A stretch of 64,000 bases of DNA from an uncultured Lachnospiraceae bacterium (GTDB taxonomy: Bacteria; Bacillota; Clostridia; Lachnospirales; Lachnospiraceae), in assembly GCA_902476265.1 (NCBI GenBank), contig CABSCP010000004.1, positions 1 to 64,000 on the forward strand. The letters are read 5' to 3'. The translations under genes and the position numbers were made by a program. Shown piece by piece: positions 35,906 to 45,223 of the stretch. Position 1 is the stretch's first letter. Each line of letters opens with the position of its first letter. The notes beneath the pieces are model-generated. The model saw only the letters and a list, made by a program, of their open reading frames with translations. It did no database searches and was not told where the DNA came from.

Positions 35906-37141
35906 TTACTGTGCCATCTTTTCTTTCAGCACTTCCAGCCCTTTATTGAGCTGATTATCGGTGCCGTCCTTTACATACGGCTCCGCTTCAAAAGGTTCTT
36001 CCACATCGGGTTCAATGCCGATCTTATGAATATTGTTCCCTTTTGGCGTAAAATAATTACTCACAGTCAGCTTTACGGCCGAACCGTCAGAAAGCTTCAT
36101 GATGCGCTGCACAATTCCTTTTCCATAGGTTGTGGTTCCCACAAGAGTGCCGATTCCATAATCCTTCACCGCTCCTGCAAGGATTTCCGCCGCCGACGCG
36201 CTGTTGCCGTCTACCAGCACCACCAGGGGAACATCCAGTTGATGGGTTCCGTCGCTGGTATATTCTTCCCGTTTTCCGGCCTTATCCTCCGTGTACACGA
36301 TCAGCCCTTCCGGAAGCATCAGACGCGCAATATCGCAAACCGTATTCAGGTTGCCGCCGGGGTTACCCCGCAGATCCAGAATCAGGCCTTCCATCCCTGA
36401 TCCCCTGCAGGTTGCCAGAGCGTCCGTGAACTGATCCAGGGTCACATCATCAAACTCCTGAATTTGGATATAGCCGATATTTTCTTCCAACATTTTATGG
36501 GTCACCGTCTCGTTTTCCAGCTTTCGGCGGACCACATCAAATTCCAGATAATCCGTCTCTCCTTCTCTGATCACCGTAAGGTGTACGGTGGTTCCTTCAT
36601 CCCCTTTTACCAGAGCCACCGCGGCAGTGAGATCCATTCCCTGCATCATGGTATCCCCGACTTTATAAAGCAGATCCCCTGCCATCAGGCCTGCCTCTTC
36701 CGCCGGAGTGCCTTCTATCACGCTGGCGATCCGAGGGAGCTGGGTCTCGGAATCTATGCCCACTCTGGCGCCGATTCCGTAATAGATCCCCTGAGTCTTT
36801 TTCTGGAGTTCTTCCAGTTCATCTTTGGAATAATAGGTGGAATAGGGATCTCCCAGGGCTTCTACCATGCCCTTATAAACGCCCGTCTCCATGTCCGCTT
36901 CATTCACATCTTCCAGATAATATTCATGGATCATCTGTTCCAGAATGTCCATTTTCTGAATAGTGGAAGGATTTGCCACCGCATCCCCGTCCGAAATCCC
37001 GCTGCCTGTAGCGCTCACAGCCCCCTGACGAACTTTAATCGCCCGGTAAAGCTGCTTTCCTGTAAAATAGCCACAGCCCAAAAACAGGGTCAGGACAATG
37101 CCGACGATCAATCCTCCTGTAAAGCTTCTTTTCTTGTTCAT
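35906..37141 (-). CDS. ctpA: S41-family C-terminal processing protease
   Basis: A 411-residue protease with one N-terminal TM helix (about 8-28), a PDZ domain (about 105-190) and an S41 catalytic domain with Ser in GNSASAAEI and Lys in TTTYGKGIVQ, the Ser-Lys dyad. It acts outside the membrane, cleaving proteins near the C-terminus, and is often linked to peptidoglycan hydrolase turnover. Position next to an M23 hydrolase and ftsEX supports this. Confidence 0.93.
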   Translation of the reverse strand: MNKKRSFTGGLIVGIVLTLFLGCGYFTGKQLYRAIKVRQGAVSATGSGISDGDAVANPSTIQKMDILEQMIHEYYLEDVNEADMETGVYKGMVEALGDPYSTYYSKDELEELQKKTQGIYYGIGARVGIDSETQLPRIASVIEGTPAEEAGLMAGDLLYKVGDTMMQGMDLTAAVALVKGDEGTTVHLTVIREGETDYLEFDVVRRKLENETVTHKMLEENIGYIQIQEFDDVTLDQFTDALATCRGSGMEGLILDLRGNPGGNLNTVCDIARLMLPEGLIVYTEDKAGKREEYTSDGTHQLDVPLVVLVDGNSASAAEILAGAVKDYGIGTLVGTTTYGKGIVQRIMKLSDGSAVKLTVSNYFTPKGNNIHKIGIEPDVEEPFEAEPYVKDGTDNQLNKGLEVLKEKMAQ

Positions 37142-37231
37142 TCTTTCCTCTCCAATCCAAGTGCGGCAATGCTGTCATTCTTAATCTGCCACTGCAAGGA
37201 AAAACTTCATCATGCTATCCATATAAGTATA

Positions 37232-37271
37232 CAACCGGAACAGGCAGTTTAGAATCCTCCCTGTTCCGGTT
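37232..37271. other. strong hairpin between the M23 hydrolase gene and ctpA
   Basis: AACCGGAACAGG and CCTGTTCCGGTT form a perfect 12-bp stem with a 16-nt loop. There is no U-run on either strand. It could stabilise the upstream mRNA 3' end or weakly terminate. Confidence 0.6.
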
Positions 37272-37320
37272 CTCCTGAACGGATATCGCTTTTGCTTTGG
37301 GCATCACCCGTCATGAGTTT

Positions 37321-38535
37321 TTATTTTAAATAATTCCAGGGACTCACATAGCTGCCGTTTAAACGGACAGAAAAATGCAGGTGAGGCCCCGTGGATCGTC
37401 CTGTGGAACCCACAGCGGCGATCTGCTGTCCTTTGCTCACCGTCTGCCCGCTGGAAACATAGAGTTTGGAAGCGTGCATATAAATGGTATACAGCCCGTC
37501 GCCGTGATCGATCATCACATAATTACCCATGGAACTGTTGTAGGAAGCGCCTACCACCTTACCGTCATAAGCTGCCAGAATCGGGCTTCCGCTGGGCGCT
37601 GCAAAATCCACTCCGTTGTGGAATTTCTCCACATGAAGGGTTGGATGCATGCGGTTTCCATAGTCATCGGATATACGTTTATAACTGGGACAGGGCATCT
37701 GGAACATGCCGCCGTCATATTTCAACCGGTTCTGCTCGGCCAGCCTCGCCTTATCTTCCGCAACGGCCTTTTCCAGCGCCGCAATGGTGGAATTCTGCTC
37801 GGCAATCTCCGCCTCATAATCTTTGATCGCTTCTTCCTTATTGCTGATATCTCCCTGGAAAGCCTTGATCTGCTTTTCTTTTTCAACGATCAGTGTATTG
37901 ACAGATTCCTGCTCCGTTTTCAGGCTATCCTCCGTCTCTTTGAGCACCTCTTCTTCCTCTTCCAGGGTCTGTTTGCACAGCTGCATATACTCCACATTCT
38001 GACGATATTCCAAAAGCTTCCGGCTGTCATAGGCGCTGAGCTTTTCAATATACTCCGCCTGGTTGATCATATCCGCAAAGCTCTGGGCGGTAAGAAGCAC
38101 CTCCAGATAACCGTCGCTGCGGCTGTTTTCATACATATACCGCAGTCTCAGCTTCATATCCGCATACTGTTTCTCCGCAACCGCTTCCGCCTGGCTGAGA
38201 TCTTTTTTGGCCTGTTCCACTTCTTTCTTTTTTTCTTCGATCTGTTTCTGCAGCTCTTCGATCTTTTCTTCCAGAGTAGCCAGCTTCCCGTCAAGCTCCT
38301 GCACGTAGGTCTCCAGATTATTTTTGGACTTTTCCAGCTCTTTTACCATCGACTTGATATCGGACAAGCCGGACTGCAGCTTCTTTTTTTCTTCCTCCGC
38401 CTGGCTGATCGCATTCTGCTTTTGTTTGATGCTATCCTCCAGGCTGCCGGCCTGCGCCGTTCCGGAAGGAATCACGGAAAGCAGGAGAATCGCCAGAAGG
38501 AATGCCGCTGCAAGCCGTTTCTTACCTTTTCTCAT
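37321..38535 (-). CDS. coiled-coil M23 peptidase, PcsB/EnvC-like murein hydrolase
   Basis: A 404-residue secreted protein. The signal peptide ends TAQA (about residue 29), a long coiled coil runs about 30-270, and a C-terminal M23 (LytM) domain has NGVDFA and HLHFSV with metal-binding His. Such proteins are activated by FtsEX during septal splitting; the ftsE and ftsX genes lie directly upstream and support that. I start at the second ATG, which has AAAGG at a proper distance. Confidence 0.92.
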   Translation of the reverse strand: MRKGKKRLAAAFLLAILLLSVIPSGTAQAGSLEDSIKQKQNAISQAEEEKKKLQSGLSDIKSMVKELEKSKNNLETYVQELDGKLATLEEKIEELQKQIEEKKKEVEQAKKDLSQAEAVAEKQYADMKLRLRYMYENSRSDGYLEVLLTAQSFADMINQAEYIEKLSAYDSRKLLEYRQNVEYMQLCKQTLEEEEEVLKETEDSLKTEQESVNTLIVEKEKQIKAFQGDISNKEEAIKDYEAEIAEQNSTIAALEKAVAEDKARLAEQNRLKYDGGMFQMPCPSYKRISDDYGNRMHPTLHVEKFHNGVDFAAPSGSPILAAYDGKVVGASYNSSMGNYVMIDHGDGLYTIYMHASKLYVSSGQTVSKGQQIAAVGSTGRSTGPHLHFSVRLNGSYVSPWNYLK

Positions 38536-38550
38536 TCCATCCATCCTTTA

Positions 38551-39450
38551 TCAGACACGCAGATGCTTGCGCACCGTTATAAAGCTTCCTAAAAATCCGA
38601 TCCCGGCGCCCAGCCCCAGGGATATGGGCAACAGCATCCGGAATACTTCCGATACCGGCAAAAACTGCAAAAGTCCTGTCAATGCCGGGAACTGAATCCC
38701 CACATATTCCATCACTTGAATATAGAGGAAATAAATCAGTCCCAGCGGAATCGCGGAACCGATCAGTCCGATCAGAATTCCTTCAATGACAAACGGGGAC
38801 CGGACAAAAAAGTCCGTCGCGCCGATATATTTCATAATTTCGATTTCCTCTTTGCGGACTGATATTCCGATGATGACCGTGTTGTTGATCAGGAAAACGG
38901 AAACCGCCAGAAGAATTGCGATAATGCCCACCGATACATAGGCCACAATGGCATTCACCCCGGTCAGTGTGGTCGCTGCCAGTTCGGAATGGGTCACTTC
39001 CCGGACTTCCGGAATGGATTCCAGCCAGGTCACCAGATCCTGCTGCCTGGCGACATCATTGAGGTAAATCTCAAAATTGTCCATACCATCAAAGGGATTT
39101 TCCGCATAAATGTCCATATAATCTTCCCCGATATTTTCAGGCGCCCAATTGTCCCACGCCTGATCCGCGGTGATGAAAACCACATCCGAAACTTCATCTC
39201 TGCCCCGGATCTGCTCTCCGATCTGCTCCATCTGTTCCTGTGTCACGCCGTCGTTAAAAAACACGGTAATGGAAATATCTTCTTCCGCAGTCTTGATCAC
39301 ATGCTGGAAATTGGCGATTACCGTGTAAAACAGTCCGAACAAAAACAGGCAGGCGCTGATGGTGGCCACAGATGCCAGGGAAAACCATTTGTTCCGGAAA
39401 ATATTGATAACCCCCTGCTTCAGGGTATAAAAAAATGTACTAATCCTCAT
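38551..39450 (-). CDS. ftsX: cell division protein FtsX
   Basis: A 299-residue FtsX with four TM helices (about 22-44, 172-195, 220-240, 265-288) and an extracellular loop (about 50-165) that contacts a peptidoglycan hydrolase. It overlaps ftsE by 11 bp and is 15 nt upstream of the M23 gene. With FtsE it transmits ATP-driven changes across the membrane. Confidence 0.95.
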   Translation of the reverse strand: MRISTFFYTLKQGVINIFRNKWFSLASVATISACLFLFGLFYTVIANFQHVIKTAEEDISITVFFNDGVTQEQMEQIGEQIRGRDEVSDVVFITADQAWDNWAPENIGEDYMDIYAENPFDGMDNFEIYLNDVARQQDLVTWLESIPEVREVTHSELAATTLTGVNAIVAYVSVGIIAILLAVSVFLINNTVIIGISVRKEEIEIMKYIGATDFFVRSPFVIEGILIGLIGSAIPLGLIYFLYIQVMEYVGIQFPALTGLLQFLPVSEVFRMLLPISLGLGAGIGFLGSFITVRKHLRV

Positions 39451-40180
39451 CGATATAACCGCCCTTTTCTTCGTCGCTGATGATAACGCCCTTTTTCATC
39501 GTAATGACACGCTTTTGCATCTCATTGACAATTTCCCTGTTGTGGGTCACCACGAGGATGGTCGTTCCCTTCTCCTCATTGATCCGCTCCAGAAGCTTCA
39601 TGATATCCCAGGAGTTTTTGGGATCCAGGTTGCCCGTAGGCTCATCCGCAAGAAGGATCGGCGGCTCATTCACAAGCGCTCTCGCAAGCGCCACCCTCTG
39701 CTGTTCTCCGCCGGAAAGCTGTTTCGTCTTGGCCTTGTATTTTCCGGCCAGCCCTACAACTGCCAGCGCCTTTGGCACATTTTTCTTAATCTCCTTTGTG
39801 GGCGTCTGCACAACGCGCTGCGCAAAAGCCACATTTTCATAGACATTTCTGTCGTTCAAAAGTCGGAAATCCTGGAAAACGATCCCCAGGTTTCTACGGA
39901 ATTTAGGCACCTGTCTTCTTTTTAACTTTGCCACGTCAGAGCCGTTTACCACCACTCTGCCTGAGGAGGGCGTCAGTTCACGCAGCAAAAGCTTGATCAG
40001 AGTGGATTTCCCCGACCCGCTGTCCCCTACGATAAATACAAACTCTCCTCTTTTAATGCTCAGGCTCACACTGTCCAGCGCGGGTGAACCTGTGGAATAG
40101 GATTTGCTCACCTTATCCAGTACGATGACCGCATCGCCGCCATCCCGTTTTTTCTTTTTCTTCTTATCGATTTGTGCCAA
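39440..40180 (-). CDS. ftsE: cell division ATP-binding protein FtsE
   Basis: A 246-residue ABC ATPase with Walker A GDSGSGKS, signature LSGGEQQR and Walker B LLADEPTGNLDP. A basic N-terminal extension (KKKKKKRDGG) precedes the domain. The start codon appears to be TTG. It couples with FtsX to switch on the downstream M23 hydrolase. Confidence 0.95.
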   Translation of the reverse strand: MAQIDKKKKKKRDGGDAVIVLDKVSKSYSTGSPALDSVSLSIKRGEFVFIVGDSGSGKSTLIKLLLRELTPSSGRVVVNGSDVAKLKRRQVPKFRRNLGIVFQDFRLLNDRNVYENVAFAQRVVQTPTKEIKKNVPKALAVVGLAGKYKAKTKQLSGGEQQRVALARALVNEPPILLADEPTGNLDPKNSWDIMKLLERINEEKGTTILVVTHNREIVNEMQKRVITMKKGVIISDEEKGGYIDED

Positions 40181-40194
40181 ACTCTTTCACCATC

Positions 40195-41283
40195 CTAGTA
40201 TTCAAAGGTTTCCATATATTTCATGTACTTCACTACCATCAGCGCGATCTTAAAAGTGATGGCGTCCTCAAAAACACGCAGATCCAGCCCGGTCGATTTC
40301 TGCAGCTTATCCAGGCGGTAAACCAACGTATTCCTGTGTATGAACAGCTGCCGGCTGGTTTCCGACACATTCAGGCTGTTCTCAAAAAATTTGTTGATTG
40401 TTGTCAGCGTCTCTTCATCAAAATCATCCGGGCTCTTTCCCCCGAAGATCTCTCTGATAAACATCTTGCACAGCGGAATCGGCAGCTGATAAATCAGGCG
40501 GCCTATTCCCAATTCACTATAAGCGATAATGTAGCGTTCGTCAAAGAAAATTTTTCCCACATCCATCGCCATTTTCGCTTCTTTATAGGAACGGCTGACC
40601 TCTTTGATCTCCTTCACAATGGTTCCGTAGGAAATCCGGCTGCCCATAATCCCTTCATTTTCCAGATAGGTGATGATGCTGGCGGCCGCTTTGTCAATTT
40701 CCCTGCTGCCGTCGCCCTCTACCAGTTCCTTCACAATGATGACATTATTCTCATCCACCGCGGTGATGAAATCCCTGCTGTTGCTTCCAAAACCGGACCG
40801 CACCAGTTCCAGGATATTATTGTCCCTGTCGCTCCCGCTCTCGATAATCATAACCGCCCGGTCCGCATCCGCCGGAATATGCAGTTTCTTGGCTCTGCTG
40901 TAAATATCCACCAAAAGGAGATTGTCCAGCAACAGGTTCTTGATGAAATTATCCTTGTCAAAACGTTCTTTATATGCCACAAGCAGATTCTGAATCTGGA
41001 ACGCAGCCATTTTACCGATCATGTAAATATTCTCTCCGGCGCCCCCCGCCACGAGAATATACTCCAGCTGCTGTTCATCATATATCTTAAAAAACTGATT
41101 TCCCTGTACTTCCTGGCTGTCCGCCGGAGAATCCACAAAGGCACGCGCCGGCTGCAGACTGCTGTCCATCTCTTCCGAGGTGGCCGCAACCATCTTGCCA
41201 TCCACATCGACCACGCATAACTCCACCCTCGCTATCGCTTTCAGCCCTTCAATTGTGCTCTGTAATATCTGATTTGATATCAT
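40195..41283 (-). CDS. PucR/CdaR-type transcriptional regulator
   Basis: A 362-residue regulator. An N-terminal GAF-like sensory part (about 1-130) and a middle region precede a C-terminal helix-turn-helix of the PucR type (NKFFENSLNVSETSRQLFIHRNTLVYRLDKLQ). I start at MISNQILQ, which has AAGGAG at the right distance. It is upstream of ftsE by 15 nt, so it may be cotranscribed. Ligand and targets are unknown. This is a different protein from the YbbR-type CdaR at 22.6 kb. Confidence 0.87.
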   Translation of the reverse strand: MISNQILQSTIEGLKAIARVELCVVDVDGKMVAATSEEMDSSLQPARAFVDSPADSQEVQGNQFFKIYDEQQLEYILVAGGAGENIYMIGKMAAFQIQNLLVAYKERFDKDNFIKNLLLDNLLLVDIYSRAKKLHIPADADRAVMIIESGSDRDNNILELVRSGFGSNSRDFITAVDENNVIIVKELVEGDGSREIDKAAASIITYLENEGIMGSRISYGTIVKEIKEVSRSYKEAKMAMDVGKIFFDERYIIAYSELGIGRLIYQLPIPLCKMFIREIFGGKSPDDFDEETLTTINKFFENSLNVSETSRQLFIHRNTLVYRLDKLQKSTGLDLRVFEDAITFKIALMVVKYMKYMETFEY

Positions 41284-41460
41284 ACCCTTCTCCTTCATTT
41301 GACGCCAAACCTGACGGACATGTCGCACCGGTTTGCGAATTTTACTACACCCAGCTTTTATTTTAATAGAAAACCACAAAAAAAGCTATAGGGAACCCGA
41401 AAAAATTTATGCAAATTCCCAAGATTTTATCAGAACAAGGGACAAAAAAGGCATCCCATA

Positions 41461-42129
41461 CTAGCGGGCTGCCTTCTCCTGATTATACTCATTCACTTTT
41501 TTCTGAAAAATCCGCTTCCGTATTCCGGTAAAAAAGGTCTGTTTCGTTTTTCCCGGAAGCTTCTTTTCAGGCAGCGCTACCCACAACTCTGCGTTCAGGA
41601 ACTTTCTGCCCTCATGCATCAGTTCCAGATCCACCGGCCACGTCATCCTCGAAAAAATCACTTTGGGCGCCGCTCCATTGAGGGCGTTCATCAGTCTCTC
41701 CTGCTGCCCCTCAAATTCATCAAACCCCCGGCAGCCCACAAAGCATAGGTCCTCCTGCTGCTCCTGCAGCATTGCCATCAGTTCCGCCGCCTGTGCCGGA
41801 GTATCTCCCAGGATAAATATCTCCTCCTGCTGGCGGGCCAGTCTTCTTAAAAATTCCTTCAAAAAAACCCTGTCCTGGATTTCACGCACGCGCCCTGCAG
41901 CCGCAATTCCGGCAGCCTCCAAAATGTCGGGTTCTACGCAGAATACAAGGTCCGTCCCCTCAAGGAGAAGTTTCACCCTGCTGTCCTTTGATGCCTGTGC
42001 AAGCGTCTGTGCGGTAATATAACTCACTGTATTGAGCGCCCCGCTGCGCAGAAACCGGTCCGCCTTCCTCAGGCCTTCCCTCGCAGAAAAATCCACAAGG
42101 GATATCCCCAGAATTGAAAATCTTCTCAT
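41461..42129 (-). CDS. divergent WecG/TagA (GT26)-like protein
   Basis: This 222-residue protein resembles WecG/TagA glycosyltransferases in layout: N-terminal LG-x-V, a middle TAQTLAQASKD segment, a Rossmann-like half with EIFILGDTPAQAAEL and GCRGFDEFE. The usual PDG motif is replaced by CVEPDILEA. The enzyme may therefore be inactive or have a new substrate. It lies 17 nt downstream of an S1-domain gene. The call is tentative. Confidence 0.5.
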   Translation of the reverse strand: MRRFSILGISLVDFSAREGLRKADRFLRSGALNTVSYITAQTLAQASKDSRVKLLLEGTDLVFCVEPDILEAAGIAAAGRVREIQDRVFLKEFLRRLARQQEEIFILGDTPAQAAELMAMLQEQQEDLCFVGCRGFDEFEGQQERLMNALNGAAPKVIFSRMTWPVDLELMHEGRKFLNAELWVALPEKKLPGKTKQTFFTGIRKRIFQKKVNEYNQEKAAR

Positions 42130-42146
42130 AACTGCTTCCCCTCATA

Positions 42147-42980
42147 TTACAACCGCCGGATCGCTTTTTCCGTAATCTCTATTTTTCCGGCTTTGAGCAG
42201 GCTCCCCACTGCCCGCTTAAATTCGTTCTTGCTCATCTGCAGTTCCCGGCGGATCACCTCCGGCGAAGCTTTATCGGTAAAAGGCAGCGCCCCGTCAAAA
42301 CTGTCAATGGTTTCCATCACCTTTTTGGCATCCGCTTCAATCTGCACAAAAGCCTTTTCCCGTACGCTTAAATCCAGCTTCCCGTCTTCATGTACTTTCA
42401 CCACTCTGGCTTCCACCCGCTGCCCCGGCTTAAGATTCCCATACATTTCCCTGGGCGGAATCAGCGCGGAATACTTGTTATCCACCGCCACAAACGCGCC
42501 GAAATTCGGGCTGATCTCATAGAGGAAGCCGGTCACTCTGTCGTCCTTATGATAAGGGCTGTCCGTCCTCAAATAATGGTATATCTTCATGGTGGCGCAG
42601 AGCCGTCCGCTTTTATCCACATAAAGGGCGGCAGGAAAGCTTTCCCCTTCCCGCACTTTTCTTGTCTGTTCTTTAAAAGGAAGGAACAGATCCTTTTCCA
42701 GTCCCCAGTCCAGAAATGCGCCGAACTTTCCGGTCTGTGCCACGGTGAGTTCCACCACTTCTCCCAGCTCAAGTTTCGGCTGTGCAGTGGTGGAAATCAA
42801 GCGGTCCCGGGAATCCTTATAGAGGAAAACCTCCACCTCATCTCCGGCCTGCGCGCCTTCCGGCACCTGCTTTGCAGGCAGGAGCACTCTGTTTTCGTCC
42901 CCCTCCTGTTCTGCCAGATAAACGCCGAAGTCCACTTTCTTTACAATTTTAAGTTTCTGTCTTTTTCCAAGTTCCAGCAT
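42147..42980 (-). CDS. cvfB: S1-like RNA-binding protein (CvfB family)
   Basis: A 277-residue protein with three to four S1-like beta-barrel repeats (about 5-60, 70-135, 150-210) and a C-terminal winged helix (about 220-277, EVIRRELQMSKNEFKRAVGSLLK). CvfB proteins bind RNA and influence virulence gene and translation control in Gram-positives. It overlaps nothing and leads into the GT26-like gene. Role here unknown. Confidence 0.83.
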   Translation of the reverse strand: MLELGKRQKLKIVKKVDFGVYLAEQEGDENRVLLPAKQVPEGAQAGDEVEVFLYKDSRDRLISTTAQPKLELGEVVELTVAQTGKFGAFLDWGLEKDLFLPFKEQTRKVREGESFPAALYVDKSGRLCATMKIYHYLRTDSPYHKDDRVTGFLYEISPNFGAFVAVDNKYSALIPPREMYGNLKPGQRVEARVVKVHEDGKLDLSVREKAFVQIEADAKKVMETIDSFDGALPFTDKASPEVIRRELQMSKNEFKRAVGSLLKAGKIEITEKAIRRL

Positions 42981-42993
42981 AATTTTCCCTATC

Positions 42994-43701
42994 TCATTTT
43001 CTTGTCAGCTCCACCACCGCATAAGGACTCCCATCCTCTCCGCAGAGTGATACCACTACAGCATCCGTCCCCTTCCATACCACAGGGACAATCATATCGT
43101 GTAAAAGAGCTGACTTTTTATATTCCGCTCTCATCTGTCCTATTTCAAAATTCTCGGGAAGATAGTCCATCGCCATGTGGATATACTGGCCGTTGTTCAC
43201 ATGATGGTTCCCGTCCAGGTGCTGCCTTCCCACCGGAAAGGCTTCCCGGCTGTCTCCGCCCTCCGGCACCGTGATTTTGCGCGGCGCATATTCCATCGGC
43301 AGCTTTTCCTCCAGGACATATTTTTCATACATTTCCTGTGTTACCTTCACCGGAACGCCCTTCTTCATATTCATCAGAGTCCAGACGGAGTTCGCCTCAA
43401 TCAGACGGTTTCCCTTTTCATCATCCATGAAAAAATTACGCATTCCCATAAAAGTCTTAAACGCATACGGGAATGTTCCCGCCGTGATCTTTTCTCCCAG
43501 CGCCGGATATCTGTGTATCACGATCTGCCATGCGCTCATCACCCAGAGCATATCCTGTCTTTTCAGATATTCGATCCCGACGCCCAGATCCTCCGACTGG
43601 AACGTGGATACATCCTGAAAATAATCCACAATTCCGGCAATGCTCAAAAATCCTCTCTCATCCGTCTCACTGTAACGAACCCTGCTGTCAAATGTATACA
43701 T
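42994..43701 (-). CDS. acyl-ACP thioesterase
   Basis: A 235-residue protein with two hot-dog domains, starting MYTFDSRVRYSETDERGFLS. The C-terminal half has NHHVNNGQYI with catalytic Asn and His. It releases fatty acids from acyl carrier protein. The start is preceded by AGGAGG; the longer upstream frame has none. Thioesterases of this size are common in gut Clostridia. Confidence 0.9.
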   Translation of the reverse strand: MYTFDSRVRYSETDERGFLSIAGIVDYFQDVSTFQSEDLGVGIEYLKRQDMLWVMSAWQIVIHRYPALGEKITAGTFPYAFKTFMGMRNFFMDDEKGNRLIEANSVWTLMNMKKGVPVKVTQEMYEKYVLEEKLPMEYAPRKITVPEGGDSREAFPVGRQHLDGNHHVNNGQYIHMAMDYLPENFEIGQMRAEYKKSALLHDMIVPVVWKGTDAVVVSLCGEDGSPYAVVELTRK

Positions 43702-43822
43702 TTTGTGCCTCCTGCGATGGAAATGATCCCGGCCGCCCTGCTTTTTAAAGGGACTGACGGTAACATATCCCGAATTATAATAGCACAAACAGGAATTTTT
43801 TACAACTCCCGCCCTTTCCGCT

Positions 43823-45223
43823 TTACAGCCCGCAGCCGCCCTTTCCCGTCCGCAGAGGACACAAAAGGGAATCCTCTTCTTTCATATTCCTGATTTTTCT
43901 GCAGTTTTCCCCATTCCAGATTTTCTTCCAGCCGTCCGTGAGCATATTCCCCAGCTGTGCCCCTTCCTCAAGCCAGCTCTGGCATGGCACCACGCTGCCG
44001 TCGGGCGCTACGGCCATATTGGATAAGCAGGCGCCGCACATGGGCACAGCGATGCCCAGCCGTCTGAGCAGTTGAGGAGCCGCCCGTCCCGGTGATGTAA
44101 AGCTTAATTCCATCCCGTTCTCCATGCAGAAAGAAGCGGCATCTTCCAGAATCCCGTTCATTTCCTCCACCGGCAGCTGTGACGTGACAGAGGAATCCGA
44201 AGCGGCCTTTCCCGTCTCGATCAAGCCGGAACAGGTGACATACCGGATTCCTTCCTTATTAAGAAAGTCCAGCAGTCCCACATAATTCCTGTTCTCCCGG
44301 CACAGGGGCGTATTGACGCTCACATTCAGTCCGGCCTTCTGTGCATTGCGCATCCCCTTCACCGTTTTTTCCCAGTTTCCTTCTGTTTTATCCGAATCTA
44401 CGCCCACCAGCCGGTCATGAATCCCGGCATTCTCCGAATAAAGGGTGATCTGTACGCTGTCCAGACTGGCCTCATAGAGAGCGCTGCACAATTCCGGCGT
44501 CATTCTCACGCCGTTGGTGTTAAGCCTGGTCACAAACCAGCCCGCATACGCCACCAGTTCTGCCAGATCCGGCCGCATGGTGGGTTCTCCTCCGGTAAAG
44601 GTGAGCTGGCAGATTCCTGCCTCCCGGCATCTGTCGATCACCTCTTTCCATTCCCGGGTGCTCAATTCCGCCGTCATGGCCCGGGGCTGCCCCGCCGCAT
44701 AACAGTGTCTGCACTTTAAACTGCAGTTCCATTCCCCGTTTTTTCCGGTCAAAGAGCTCACCATGAGATCCATCCGGTGCGGAGCCGTCATATGAGGCGC
44801 ATATTCCCGCAGGGACAGCGGTTCAAATTCCCCGGAAGGTTCTTTTCCCTCCGCCACGGAAAGAAGCATTTCCATCATTTCTTCCAGGTCCGATTTCAGC
44901 CTTTCCCTGGGAACCGGGTATATTTTCCGCGTCCTGGATACCGCCTTTTCCATGACCATCGTAAACATCTTCTCCCCCATGGGTTTTCCGTCATACTCGT
45001 TAATTTCCCTGATGAAATTGCCCAGAAGTATTGCCCAGGAATACCCCAGCGGCAGAACATAATATCCGTTCAGGATCATCACATAAGGCGCTTCCGAAAA
45101 CAGCCCGAATTTGGGCGGTATCAGGTGAATCCGCACCGCTCCCGGCCCTTTGGGATTCATTGTGGTATGCAGCACCCCTTCCCGGTACGCCCGGTATTGA
45201 GCCAGCTTATTGCGTATCCCCAT
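43823..45223 (-). CDS. radical SAM/SPASM protein coupled to a Cys-repeat protein
   Basis: A 466-residue enzyme with a long N-terminal extension (about 1-160; a segment near 45-130 could be a PqqD-like peptide-binding domain, inferred), the SAM motif C167-x3-C171-x2-C174 and FTGGEP. A SPASM-like C-terminus has CGAC, PDGSVVPC and CPLRTGKGGC. I start at the ATG behind AAGGAGGGGG; it overlaps the 3' end of the upstream gene by 17 bp, so the two are translationally coupled. That gene encodes a membrane protein with a Cys-Ala repeat tail, a plausible substrate. Confidence 0.85.
   Translation of the reverse strand: MGIRNKLAQYRAYREGVLHTTMNPKGPGAVRIHLIPPKFGLFSEAPYVMILNGYYVLPLGYSWAILLGNFIREINEYDGKPMGEKMFTMVMEKAVSRTRKIYPVPRERLKSDLEEMMEMLLSVAEGKEPSGEFEPLSLREYAPHMTAPHRMDLMVSSLTGKNGEWNCSLKCRHCYAAGQPRAMTAELSTREWKEVIDRCREAGICQLTFTGGEPTMRPDLAELVAYAGWFVTRLNTNGVRMTPELCSALYEASLDSVQITLYSENAGIHDRLVGVDSDKTEGNWEKTVKGMRNAQKAGLNVSVNTPLCRENRNYVGLLDFLNKEGIRYVTCSGLIETGKAASDSSVTSQLPVEEMNGILEDAASFCMENGMELSFTSPGRAAPQLLRRLGIAVPMCGACLSNMAVAPDGSVVPCQSWLEEGAQLGNMLTDGWKKIWNGENCRKIRNMKEEDSLLCPLRTGKGGCGL

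Noticed and set aside
37375..38592. A 405-codon plus-strand frame rich in Leu and Phe that looks membrane-like
   Set aside because: It is the complement of the coiled-coil codons (Glu/Lys) of the M23 hydrolase; no start signal.
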